The notes beneath the pieces are model-generated. The model was not told the origin of the DNA, did not search any database, and saw only the letters and a list, made by a program, of their open reading frames with translations. A stretch of DNA of 52,371 nt, taken from Pirellulales bacterium (GTDB lineage: Bacteria > Planctomycetota > Planctomycetia > Pirellulales > JACPPG01). The DNA is taken from positions 1 to 52,371 of the forward strand of contig DASYDW010000098.1 in NCBI GenBank assembly GCA_036499395.1, written 5' to 3'. The position numbers and the translations under genes are program-made. Of the stretch, positions 43,571 through 52,309 are shown in pieces; position 1 is the first letter of the stretch; each line of letters opens with the position of its first letter.

Positions 43571-45964
43571 CTACAACAACCAGTTCGGCCGATTCGCGGC
43601 GGTCGCCGCCTGGGCGAAGTAAATGTCGGCCAATTTCGCGACATTCGACGTGGGCGTCGACAGCGTAATCCAATTCGAGGCGGCGCTCTGCGTGCTGTTA
43701 TAGGCGATGACAGCAAAGTAATTGGTCGAGCCTGCCGTCATGCCGCTGATCGACACCGACGTGGTTGTCGCGCTGAAATTCCCGAGCAACACGGCCTGGA
43801 TGCCATTCCAGTAGATGACTTCATAGCCGGTTGCCCCCGCCACCGCGGTCCAGGAAAGCTTGCCAGCCGTGGCCGACGTCGCCGTGGCAGTCACGCTAGG
43901 CGCCGTCAACGAGGCGGCCGCTGGCATGACGACGCTGGCCCAGCCGGACGAAGCCGTGGAGGTCGAGTTGTAGGCCGAGACATAGAAGTAATCGGTCGAA
44001 CCTGCTGTCAGGCCGCTGATCGTGGCTGTGGTTGTGCCGGCCGCGACGCTGGCCACTTGCACGGCCTGTCCACCCTCGTACTCGTAGACACGGTAACCGG
44101 TGGCGCCGGTCACGGCGTTCCAGGACACCTGTGCGGTGGTGCTCGAAGTGGCCGTGGCCGCGACGTTTGTCGGAGCACTGACCTTGACCGTCGTCGCGGC
44201 CGGCGTGATTGCCATTACCCAGGAAGTTGCAGCCGACGAGGTCGAGTTGTACGCCGTCACGAAGAAATAATTAATCCCGCCCGGCTTCAAACCACTAATC
44301 GTGGTCGAGGTCGCCGAGGCCCCCAGCGAGGCGACCTGCACGGCCTGTCCGCTCACGTATTCGTAGACACGATACCCGGTAGCGCCTGCCGACGCGGTCC
44401 AGGAGAGTTGTACGGAGGTCGTCGACGTGGCCGTGGCAGTGAGGTTTTGCGGAGCTGATACCGTTGTCGTTGCGGTTTGCGTCGTTGCTTCGACCCACGA
44501 GGTAGCTGCTGTACTAGACGAGTTGTAGGCAACCAGTTCGAAGCTGTACGTGGTGCCGGCCGTCAGATTGCTGATCGTGGCCGAGGTGACGCCAGCGGCA
44601 TAAGTGCCAACCAGTACCGACTGGCCATTCTCTTGCTCGTACAGGCGATAGCCAGTCTCATTGGTGGACGACGACCAACTGAGACTGATTTGCGTCGTTG
44701 AGAGGGCCGACGCCTGGAAATTCGTAGGCGCCGTGGGAGACGACGAAGTTGTACCTGTCCCGCCGGTGCTGCCCGAGGCCCCATAGCTAACGAGGAACGG
44801 GACCAGCAGGTTAGCGATCGGACTACCGCGTCCGGTGGCCAGGTCGTAACCGGTACCGGCCGATTCGAATTCGGTGCTGCCTGTGGTGATATCGTGGAAG
44901 TCGCTTGCCGGTGCGGCGTAGATTGCGGCCAGCGTCTGCGACGCGCCGTTCAAAGTACCAGAGCCGGCCAGCGCCCGCCCTTGATCCGCGATGGCGATCA
45001 GGGCGGCCCATTGCGGCGCTCCGGCGCTAGTGCCACCGATGCTGACCCAACCATGATCGGGGCCATACGTGTCGTAGACCGCCATGCCAACGCCGGCATT
45101 GTACGCCACGTCAGGGACGTCACGGCCCGCGAACTCTTGGCTCACTCCGCCGCCACCGCTCCAGGTTTGCCCACCACTGGTGGTTGGCGTCCAGGCCGTT
45201 TCGCTGGTGATCGATCCACTCGAGGTCAGGTGCAGATCCGTGCCGCCAACGGCCAGCACGTTCGGAGATTCAGCCGGGAAGTTCGGCTCACCGTCATCGC
45301 CACTGGATGCGACGAAGGTGATTCCCTGATGACCGCTGGGGGTGACCAGGTATTTCGAGCTGAGGCTTTGATCGTTCGCGGCGTTCGCGAGGCTATCGTC
45401 GCTTCCCCAGCTCATCGAGATCACCGACACGGCTGCCTGTTGACGAGCCCAATTGACGGCTGCAAACAGATTGGCATCCGACGCGTCGTTCGCTTCGACG
45501 AGAACGATGTTTGCACCCGGCGCGATTGCATGTGCCCACTCGACATCCAGGGCGATCTCTCCCTCCCAACCCTGGCTGGGATCGGTGCCAGGGAGCGTGC
45601 TGCCGCCACTTTGATTAACGACTTTGAAACTGGGAGGCGCGGCAATACCCATGGCCGAGTCGAAGGCCGCCAGGTCCGAGGCGATATTCGGATCGTTATA
45701 GGCATCGATGATGGCGATCGTTTGGCCGGTGCCGTCGGCCGATGTCGAGCCGAACGACAGGCTGCTGATGCCGTAAGCAGCCTTGATCTGAGCCGGGGTA
45801 TAGCCCGAAATGCCGCTCGAAGCGGCCGGTATCTCGATGTAATCCGTATGTGCCGTGGCCGTGGCGGTCAGGAGGGTTCGTACCTCCAACTCTTCCAGGC
45901 GAAGGACGCGGCCTTTACGGCCCTTATTGACGAGTGAATTGCGCGATCGGTGCTGTCGAGCCAT
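43571..45964 (-). CDS. sedolisin-family (S53) serine-carboxyl peptidase with four FN3 domains
   Basis: A 797-residue secreted peptidase. A basic N-terminus carries LRLEELEVRTLLT, the motif shared with the haem peroxidase. The S53 catalytic domain (about 54-420) starts with YTPAQIKAAYGI. Its triad is visible as Glu136 and Asp140 (GEIALDVEWAHA) and Ser313 (GGTSAGAP), with the oxyanion Asp223 in SSGDDG. Four fibronectin type III repeats fill about 425-797, each with a GYR(L/V)YE-like or GYEVIY strand and an SxxAASxW ending. Sedolisins normally have a long N-terminal prodomain of about 180 residues, but here only about 50 residues precede the catalytic domain. The ATG at 45964 is preferred over 46009. 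FN3 domains may bind polysaccharide or space the enzyme from the surface. Confidence 0.92.
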   Translation of the reverse strand: MARQHRSRNSLVNKGRKGRVLRLEELEVRTLLTATATAHTDYIEIPAASSGISGYTPAQIKAAYGISSLSFGSTSADGTGQTIAIIDAYNDPNIASDLAAFDSAMGIAAPPSFKVVNQSGGSTLPGTDPSQGWEGEIALDVEWAHAIAPGANIVLVEANDASDANLFAAVNWARQQAAVSVISMSWGSDDSLANAANDQSLSSKYLVTPSGHQGITFVASSGDDGEPNFPAESPNVLAVGGTDLHLTSSGSITSETAWTPTTSGGQTWSGGGGVSQEFAGRDVPDVAYNAGVGMAVYDTYGPDHGWVSIGGTSAGAPQWAALIAIADQGRALAGSGTLNGASQTLAAIYAAPASDFHDITTGSTEFESAGTGYDLATGRGSPIANLLVPFLVSYGASGSTGGTGTTSSSPTAPTNFQASALSTTQISLSWSSSTNETGYRLYEQENGQSVLVGTYAAGVTSATISNLTAGTTYSFELVAYNSSSTAATSWVEATTQTATTTVSAPQNLTATATSTTSVQLSWTASAGATGYRVYEYVSGQAVQVASLGASATSTTISGLKPGGINYFFVTAYNSTSSAATSWVMAITPAATTVKVSAPTNVAATATSSTTAQVSWNAVTGATGYRVYEYEGGQAVQVASVAAGTTTATISGLTAGSTDYFYVSAYNSTSTASSGWASVVMPAAASLTAPSVTATATSATAGKLSWTAVAGATGYEVIYWNGIQAVLLGNFSATTTSVSISGMTAGSTNYFAVIAYNSTQSAASNWITLSTPTSNVAKLADIYFAQAATAANRPNWLL

Positions 45965-46622
45965 TGTGAAGTAACCTGTCCCTATGCCAACCCCTTCAAG
46001 GTTTTTCAACGCCTACGTGCGTCGCCGGCCCGATCGGACGACTTTGACTTCGATGCGACATCAGACATTTCTGCCGACATCGCGAGATTCTCATTCCTCG
46101 TGGTCGATTTACAACTGTTAGAGCCGCGTGCGCGACTACGAAACGTGCGGTCGCGGCATTACCTGCGATTCATGCGTTGGACAGCATGCGTACGTGTCCA
46201 TCGCATTTGCAGATCGCTTTTCGCGAATGCTGATTGCGGATTTACACCTCGATCGTTGCGTGCTAGCGACAATGCCGCCCCGCTCACGGCATACACGAAC
46301 CGCCAAGCAATCGCCGTTGCCCAATAGCTGAAGCTCGGCACGCTGAAATTGCGGCGGCCGAAGTTCGAAATGCCCCATCCCCCTCGCAAGAGACGACGCA
46401 GGACCATGTCATGGTTCCTTAGCCGGCAGAAAAGTGGCCGGCCAGAACACTCCCCTGGTTCCGTTAACTGGCTTTTTGCGACGATACCGATCGACATAAC
46501 GATTGTCCAGCAAGTTGATGGTTTCTTACGTGATCTTAAGCTGCGCGAATGGCGTCTTAATATTCCGCAAATGTTCGTGCCGGAGAGTAACGATTTTCCG
46601 GGCCCAGGGTGTGCAATCGCCT
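45965..46622. other. intergenic region between sedolisin and kinase genes
   Basis: About 660 bases with no supported gene; plus- and minus-strand frames of 60-180 codons lack ribosome sites and familiar motifs. It should hold the sedolisin promoter (minus strand) and the trailer of the kinase transcript. No clear terminator was found. Confidence 0.4.
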
Positions 46623-49208
46623 CTAGTACAGAAACGCATCCTCCGGCGAATGATGCAGTTCGAACGAAATCGCCTCGCCGATCAGTTGTTGCCACGCTTG
46701 CAATTGTGTTGGCGACAGCACGGTCAAAATTTCCACCACGGTTTGCTTCATTGTGTCGCTGATTTCTCGCGACCGCGGCGGACCATGTCCCGGGCCGCCG
46801 CCAAAGTCGTGATAGTGATCGTGGAACGGTGGCTTGTGATCGAATCGTGATTTGCGTTCGAAGTCTCGGCGCTCGTCGGCGGATCGTTCATCGTCTGCGT
46901 CGTCCGCGAGCGGCACTTCAAAGGCGACGCGCCCATCGTCCACGGCTATGGCCGTCGACGTTTCACCAGTTCGAGGTTGCGGTGCCGCGCTCCCCCGCGC
47001 CGATTTAGGCATCTTTGGTTTTGGGGGCGGCCCGTCGTGCCAGTCAGGCGGGCCACCACCACCCGGAAATGGATGGTCGCGCATTTCGCCTCCTCGGCGA
47101 TGCGGTGCGTGCTTCTCGATGATGTCCACGATCTGCTTGCGCTGATCGGTCGACAACGCGAGCACTTCAATGACCTCGGGGCGTTTGAAGGCAAAGGGCC
47201 CTTGCTGCTGCAGCGAAATCTGCCGAAGCCTTTTCATCCGCGCCGAACCCACGACGTCGGTGATTTGCATTTCGTGCAAGCGCAGAGTCTCGGCCAACTC
47301 GTGCTGCCGCTGTTCGCGATTGAGCTGGGGATCGTTCGCCGTTTCGGCTCGCTGTGACCAGAGCTGATCGATCAAAGCCTCGACCTTAGGACGCTGTGCG
47401 GGATCGATCTCCAGTTCTTCCTGCACGCGTTCATCGGTCAGCAACATCAGCGGGCGGACGCTGCTTAGCGCTGATAGTTCGTCGATGATTTTTGAAACCC
47501 ACTGCCGGCTCGCGGCCAACTCGGCTTGGACGGCACCGTCGTTACGATGACGCTCGAGGAACGTCTCGTAATAATCCAAGGCGGTTTCCAGGAACTTGCG
47601 CCGCAACTGATACATCGACGGTTTGCTAACCAGTTCCTCTTCGCCCAGTTGCGTGAAGGTGTCGACAGCCTGCCGTGCTTGCAGGAAGCTTCGCTCAGCC
47701 GCGGCCCGCTCCTCGACCACCCGCTGATAGGCGATCTTGGTCTTGGCATGCTCGCGGGCGATCAAAATCGTGCTCGCCAAAAAGCCGACGGACGTGATCA
47801 CCAGCAGCAATATGCCCGCCGCCACCAGGGGTTTGTGACGGCGCGCCCATTTCACCAACCGGTCCAAGGCGCTCGGACGCCGGGCTTGAATCGGTTGATG
47901 TTCGAGAAACCGCTGCAGATCATCAGCCATGGCCTGCGCGGTCGCATAACGATCGCCGGGCGCTTTGGCCATTGCTTTCAGTAAGATCGTCTCCAGATCG
48001 AGCGGAATCGACGGATCGATCGTGCGTGGCGAAACAGGCTCGGCAATCGCGATCTGTCGCACCAGGACCCGACCATCCGAATCGTCGAAGGCCGGCGTCA
48101 AGGTCAACATCTCGTACAGCGTGACCCCGAGCGAATAGATGTCGGTGCGATGGTCCAGCAGGACACGCTTGCCGGTCGCCTGCTCGGGACTCATGTAACG
48201 AATTGTGCCCGGCAGATTGCCCGTCAGCGTCAAGCCACCTTCGGCTTGAAACTGTGCGAGCCCGAAATCGGTGATCCACAGCTTGCCTCGCTCGTCGAGG
48301 AGCAGATTGCCTGGCTTGACGTCACGATGAATCACGCCCATCTGGTGCGCATGCTCAAGCGCTTCGGCCGCTTGCACCCCCAACCGGGCCGCGGTTTGGA
48401 AATACGAGGTCCGCGATGCCTTGCGCTCGGCCGAGCGGCGTCCCGTGAAGGGGGCCGTGTCTTGAGCAAACGCGGTGTCGCGGTCGTGTTTGACCGGATT
48501 GGCTGGCGATTCAGGGCGGCGGTGCCGCGCGCCTGCTGCTGCAGCGGATGGTCCTTCGGCTTTGACGATCACCCAGTCTTCGGTCTGCCTGGCATCCACG
48601 GCGCCGGGCTGTCCGTTCTCACCACGCGCGGCGTGCGCCATTTCCACAATTACGGCCGATAGCGTTTTCCCTTCGATCAACTGCATGGCGTAGAAATGGA
48701 CGCCACGCTCGCAACCGACGGCATACACCGGCACGATGTTCGTGTGGTGCAGTTGCGCCGCGGCCTGGGCTTCGTTCTTGAATCGCTGCAAACGCGTCGA
48801 GTCTAACGCGGATGCGAATGGCAGCACCTTCAAAGCTACGCGCCGGCCCAGCGACAATTGCTCGGCTTCGTAGACAACTCCCATGCCGCCGCGCCCAAGC
48901 TCGCGGATGATGCGAAAATCTCCCAGCGCCGCGGGTAGCGCCACGGGACTCGAGTATGCGGCGTCGTCTCCCGGATTCAGCCGCAACCGCGGCGCTGCGG
49001 CCAGCACCAAGGCCAGACTATCCAAGCATGCCGCGAGCGCCGACGAAATATCCGAGTACCGGGCCAAGAACTCCTCGCGATCCGGAGGGTCGCCCGCCTC
49101 GATCGCGGCCACATACTCGTGCAAGGCGCGGGCAACCCGCGGGTCGTCCGGGCTGTCGTCGACGTAGCTGGCACGCGGATTTGAGTCCAGCGCGTCGGGG
49201 CGTGTCAT
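46623..49208 (-). CDS. membrane Ser/Thr protein kinase with large C-terminal outer domain
   Basis: An 861-residue kinase of the PknB type. Kinase motifs: GRGGMG (105-110), VALKVL with Lys127, HRDVKPGN with Asp296, DFG (314-316) and SPEQ. An insert of about 80 low-complexity residues (186-268, Ala/Arg-rich) separates the hinge from the next helix. A transmembrane helix lies at about 460-482. The outer part has a helical region (ARQAVDTFTQLGEEELV, LRRKFLETALDYYETFL). It also has segments resembling the LTxxQ motif of Spy/CpxP proteins (LSTDQRKQIVDIIEKH, LSPTQLQAWQQLIGE), around a Pro/Gly/His-rich stretch. The ATG at 49208 lies 17 bp after the sigma factor stop, so the two are an operon. Together they suggest an envelope-sensing unit; the signal is unknown. 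Confidence 0.92.
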   Translation of the reverse strand: MTRPDALDSNPRASYVDDSPDDPRVARALHEYVAAIEAGDPPDREEFLARYSDISSALAACLDSLALVLAAAPRLRLNPGDDAAYSSPVALPAALGDFRIIRELGRGGMGVVYEAEQLSLGRRVALKVLPFASALDSTRLQRFKNEAQAAAQLHHTNIVPVYAVGCERGVHFYAMQLIEGKTLSAVIVEMAHAARGENGQPGAVDARQTEDWVIVKAEGPSAAAAGARHRRPESPANPVKHDRDTAFAQDTAPFTGRRSAERKASRTSYFQTAARLGVQAAEALEHAHQMGVIHRDVKPGNLLLDERGKLWITDFGLAQFQAEGGLTLTGNLPGTIRYMSPEQATGKRVLLDHRTDIYSLGVTLYEMLTLTPAFDDSDGRVLVRQIAIAEPVSPRTIDPSIPLDLETILLKAMAKAPGDRYATAQAMADDLQRFLEHQPIQARRPSALDRLVKWARRHKPLVAAGILLLVITSVGFLASTILIAREHAKTKIAYQRVVEERAAAERSFLQARQAVDTFTQLGEEELVSKPSMYQLRRKFLETALDYYETFLERHRNDGAVQAELAASRQWVSKIIDELSALSSVRPLMLLTDERVQEELEIDPAQRPKVEALIDQLWSQRAETANDPQLNREQRQHELAETLRLHEMQITDVVGSARMKRLRQISLQQQGPFAFKRPEVIEVLALSTDQRKQIVDIIEKHAPHRRGGEMRDHPFPGGGGPPDWHDGPPPKPKMPKSARGSAAPQPRTGETSTAIAVDDGRVAFEVPLADDADDERSADERRDFERKSRFDHKPPFHDHYHDFGGGPGHGPPRSREISDTMKQTVVEILTVLSPTQLQAWQQLIGEAISFELHHSPEDAFLY

Positions 49209-49225
49209 GTTGTTGGCGTCAGACG

Positions 49226-49903
49226 TCACGCCGTCGCTCCCATTTCTTGACGCAACCGCGCCAGGCCGCGCACCCACAGTTTTTGTACGCTGTCCTCGCT
49301 ACGCCCCATGCGTGTGGCGATTTCAGCAAACGCGATGCTTTCGAGATGACGCAATACGATCACTTCGCGATAATCTTCCGGCAGCCGGTCCAAGGCATCG
49401 GCCAGCATCACGGCGTGCTCGCGGCGTGAAGCATGACTACTGGGGCTTTCCTGAGCCGAGACCAACTGGAAGTTCATGATTGCGGACGATTGATTGATCT
49501 CGTGAACCATGGCTCGCTCGAGTCGTATGTCGCGTCCCTTAGTTCCCAGGTAGTGCCGCACCAGGTTCGAAAGCCGGGCTCCAAGAATCTGCCGCAGCCA
49601 GGAAACGAATTCCGCCTCGCTCTGGCCGCGAAACTGCGCGAAATTTCGATGTGCTTCGAGAAATGTCTCCTGCACAGCATCAGCCGCGTCCACCTTCCCT
49701 TGCAGGCGACGACCTATTTGCACACGCGCCATCAACGCCAGGTAGCTGCGATATAACTCGAGCAGTTGGCCCAGGGCACCCTCACTGTTGCGCTTAGCCA
49801 GCGCAATCAGCTCATCAGGGTTCGGGCCAGATTCAGAAACTGTCATTAAATAAGCGTCGGGCTGATCCGGGGCCGGTAAGCCCCGCTTGCCAGTAGGCAT
49901 CAT
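49226..49903 (-). CDS. ECF-type RNA polymerase sigma factor
   Basis: About 225 residues from the ATG at 49903. Region 2 is seen in KVDAADAVQETFLEAHRNFAQFRG and region 4 in LPEDYREVIVLRHL followed by the helix-turn-helix FAEIATRMGRSEDSVQ. This type directs RNA polymerase to a specific set of promoters, often envelope-stress or surface genes. The start is uncertain: ATGs at 49975, 49903, 49900 and 49846 are all in frame and none has a good ribosome site; region 2 begins well after the last of them. The kinase gene follows after 17 bp. No anti-sigma factor gene is adjacent, so the kinase may control it; inference. Confidence 0.9.
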   Translation of the reverse strand: MMPTGKRGLPAPDQPDAYLMTVSESGPNPDELIALAKRNSEGALGQLLELYRSYLALMARVQIGRRLQGKVDAADAVQETFLEAHRNFAQFRGQSEAEFVSWLRQILGARLSNLVRHYLGTKGRDIRLERAMVHEINQSSAIMNFQLVSAQESPSSHASRREHAVMLADALDRLPEDYREVIVLRHLESIAFAEIATRMGRSEDSVQKLWVRGLARLRQEMGATA

Positions 49904-50557
49904 GAGTCGTTGATTTCGCTCGTTGGGAACCTCGCCCCCGCAAGGCCTCCCATCAATCGTATCTCGAAGGATCATTCTCCGCTTACTGGCTGCCTGCCGA
50001 AATAGTCACCAAAACGGAATCAATCCGCCGCAAGATACCAGGAAAAGTATTCACTCCCCGGCGATCCCACGCTGTCGAGGCAGGAATTCGCGTGTACGGG
50101 GGCGCTTCTTCTTGGGCACGGCGCGACGGCCTGCAAACCCAGAAAGGTTGCCAGTAACTCAAGAAATTCCTTCTCGGGCGGCGGTTTTTGCAATCCGCCC
50201 GTGACTAACCCATCAGAGAGGCCAAGGCCGCAGGCGGTTCATGATGTGTTGATCCGCTTGCGGCCGAAAATTCCGCGTCCATCAGTCGCGGGACCGCTAC
50301 GGGGTTGAAACAGAGGATCTAAGGGCTGCGGCGCATTCGCCTGCGGCCTGCTGTAGCAAATCGTTTGCCGATCGAGAGGTCGTCGGCATGCGTTTGCGCG
50401 CGGTTGGCCGCGGCGAAGCGCTCGCCCGGCAGCAAGCATTCAAGAGGCCGGCCGGACCAATTCTGCTGCTGCCAGCAGTGCCATCGATCGCCAGGGATGC
50501 TAGGAAACGCGGGCCACACACCACAGGCGGCACACCAGGATGTTAGGAGGTCTGCAG
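49904..50557. other. intergenic region upstream of the sigma factor and repeat protein genes
   Basis: About 650 bases between divergent genes, with no supported gene. Minus-strand frames at 50239-50690 cross the start of the next plus-strand gene and lack features. An AGGAGG ribosome site for that gene lies at 50543-50548. Confidence 0.4.
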
Positions 50558-51523
50558 ATGCAACCAAAGAATCCGCGTAAGAAGTCGTCGTCGTTCCGCC
50601 GACTCGGCTTGTGTGAACAGCTTGAGAATCGAGACATGCTCTCCGGTCACGGACTGGCGTTCGGTCCGGCATTACAACAATTCGGTCCATACCTGGGGCT
50701 CTCGACCAGCGCCCAGGTATCTGCCCCGACGGTAACCTCGGCGATGACGCATTTGACGTCCTCGACGGCGCAGACCGTGCTCACGACGCAGTTGACGGAC
50801 GCAAGCGGCACCGCCACGGGCTCGGCCACGTATTCGCCCGGCACCGTCGACGGCACGACGACAACCAGGTTTGCAGTCAGCATTTCCGGCGCGGCCGCCG
50901 ATACGACGTTCGACGTGTCGCTCGCAGGAACCGTTGTCGGTCAGATTACGACCGATGCAAACGGCGCTGGCAAGCTCGTCTTGTCGAGCAATCCCAGCTC
51001 GAGCGAGCAGGCTCTGCCGTCGAACTTCCCCACGTCGATAGCCGCCGGCGCGGCCGTCACCGTGGGAACCCTCAGTGGTTCGCTGGCCACGTCGACCGGC
51101 ATGCAAGGGGGCTGCGGTGGAGAAGGAGGAGGGCTGAGCGACGTTACGCGTCTCACGGCTCAACTCACGGAAACCAGCAGCACCGCCACCGGCAGCGTCT
51201 CGTATTCCACGGGAACCTCGACTGACGGTACGACGGTGACGAAGTTTAAGGTTACCGTCGCCGGCGCCGCGGCCAGCACGACACTGGACGTGGCCATCGA
51301 CGGCACCGTCGTTGGTCAAGTTACGACTGACACTAATGGTGCCGGCTCGCTGACGCTTTCGAGCGATCCCAAGACCTCGAATGAGCAGGCCTTGCCGTCG
51401 AACTTCCCGACAACGCTCGCTGCCGGCAGCACGGTTACCGTGGGAACATTGAGCGGCACGCTGGCGACTCCGACAGCGTCGAGTAGCTCGCATGGATTTC
51501 GATCGTTTTTCCGGCGTCATTAG
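50558..51523 (+). CDS. secreted protein of two tandem repeats, unknown function
   Basis: A 321-residue protein. It begins with a basic segment (KNPRKKSSSFRRLG) and CEQLENRDMLSG, a variant of the LExRxLL motif of secreted planctomycete proteins. After a short linker come two copies of a repeat of about 95 residues, each with TAQLT/TTQLT, ATGS(A/V), (S/A)GAAA(D/S)TT, GTVVGQ(I/V)TTD, NGAG and EQALPSNFPT. The repeats are separated by a Gly-rich spacer with a GGCGGEGGG run. Similarity is visible at the DNA level too, so the duplication is fairly recent. The ATG at 50558 is chosen because AGGAGG lies 9 bases upstream. The end is basic (FRSFFRRH). No known family was recognised. Confidence 0.8.
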   Translation: MQPKNPRKKSSSFRRLGLCEQLENRDMLSGHGLAFGPALQQFGPYLGLSTSAQVSAPTVTSAMTHLTSSTAQTVLTTQLTDASGTATGSATYSPGTVDGTTTTRFAVSISGAAADTTFDVSLAGTVVGQITTDANGAGKLVLSSNPSSSEQALPSNFPTSIAAGAAVTVGTLSGSLATSTGMQGGCGGEGGGLSDVTRLTAQLTETSSTATGSVSYSTGTSTDGTTVTKFKVTVAGAAASTTLDVAIDGTVVGQVTTDTNGAGSLTLSSDPKTSNEQALPSNFPTTLAAGSTVTVGTLSGTLATPTASSSSHGFRSFFRRH

Positions 51524-51752
51524 GCAAGCAATTGCAAAAAAGTAGTGGAGAGAGTTTCGGAGGGATTCTTAGCGCTCGGTCGTCGCCTTGATTCAGGCGA
51601 AATCATCTGAGTCATACGACGAGTTGAGCGCGACACGAAGCGTGACGACCTGGCCAACGGTGATGACCCGATCACTCGCTAGTCGGGCCCTTTGCCCCTG
51701 GGCCTGAAGAGACGTTGGCCGGTCGTCTTTTAACATCGCGGAGGAGGCACAG

Positions 51753-52187
51753 ATGAAGACGGCGCTATTGCTTTCGATCATCCTAGCAAGCCTGCTCGTC
51801 AGCCAGGCGTATGCTCAAGGTTGCTCTCGTGGAGGTGGCATGCAATCACCCGGTATGGGTTCGATGATGTCGCCGTTGAATACGAGTCCAGCTACAGCGG
51901 CGCTGCAGCAAGCGCAAATGGCGTATCAGTACCAGGCGCAATTGGCCTACCAGCAACAACAGGCACAACTGCAGCAGGCCTATTTGCAGCAACAAGAAAA
52001 CATGTTGACTGCCAAAAAGCAGGAGAATCGCGAACGCAGGTTGGCCGAGCGGCGCGAGCGCAAGGAATCCGAAAAGGCTCGTCGCCTGGCGGCCAAGGTC
52101 AACGCGCTGCAAGAAAAAAGTACCACCCAGCCGAAGTCCGCCCGACCGCAGGAAACCGCGGCCGCGAAGTTCGCCTCGGTGAAATAG
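51753..52187 (+). CDS. small exported Gln/Ala-rich coiled-coil protein
   Basis: A 144-residue protein with a signal peptide (about 1-21, ending SQAYA). A Gly/Met-rich stretch (GGGMQSPGMGSMM) leads to a Gln/Ala-rich helix (YQYQAQLAYQQQQAQLQQAY) and a long charged coiled coil (KKQENRERRLAERRERKESE), then a Lys/Ala tail. It is probably periplasmic and structural. GGAGGAGG lies just upstream of the ATG, a very strong ribosome site. No family was recognised, though short proteins of this composition recur in planctomycetes. Confidence 0.75.
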   Translation: MKTALLLSIILASLLVSQAYAQGCSRGGGMQSPGMGSMMSPLNTSPATAALQQAQMAYQYQAQLAYQQQQAQLQQAYLQQQENMLTAKKQENRERRLAERRERKESEKARRLAAKVNALQEKSTTQPKSARPQETAAAKFASVK

Positions 52188-52260
52188 CTTGGGTCTACGA
52201 GGCCAAAGCATTTGCGCTCAGTAGACGTCGATTAATGTCCATGCGATGGGTCTAAATCCC

Positions 52261-52274
52261 TCGCCGTCAGGCGA
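52261..52274. repeat. small hairpin, possible IS200/IS605 left-end structure
   Basis: TCGCC and GGCGA pair across a GTCA loop. It sits 35 bases before the transposase start. Elements of this family have a subterminal hairpin near the left end that the transposase recognises, so the position fits. The exact left boundary was not determined. Confidence 0.4.
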
Positions 52275-52309
52275 ACCCTTGAGGTTTTTCGGTTTGCTAT
52301 GATCGGGTG

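Noticed and set aside
43571..44760. Repeated DNA suspected to be a mobile or satellite repeat
   Set aside because: The repetition is the four FN3 domains of the sedolisin, in frame and at domain spacing.
44894..45937. Plus-strand frame of 347 codons opposite the sedolisin gene
   Set aside because: The minus strand has the complete S53 catalytic site; the opposite frame has no domain and an Arg-rich composition.
45950..46695. Several frames of 125-178 codons between the sedolisin and kinase genes
   Set aside because: No ribosome sites, no conserved motifs and unusual composition; treated as intergenic DNA.
50672..51520. Minus-strand frame of 282 codons opposite the two-repeat secreted protein
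   Set aside because: The plus-strand gene has a strong AGGAGG ribosome site and the LExRxLL-like motif; the antisense frame shows only Arg-rich repeats created by the duplication.
13000..52000. Possible tRNA or rRNA genes in the intergenic gaps
   Set aside because: Reading the gaps on both strands showed no cloverleaf with a T-loop motif and CCA-type end, and no rRNA-like sequence; a tRNA scan would settle it.
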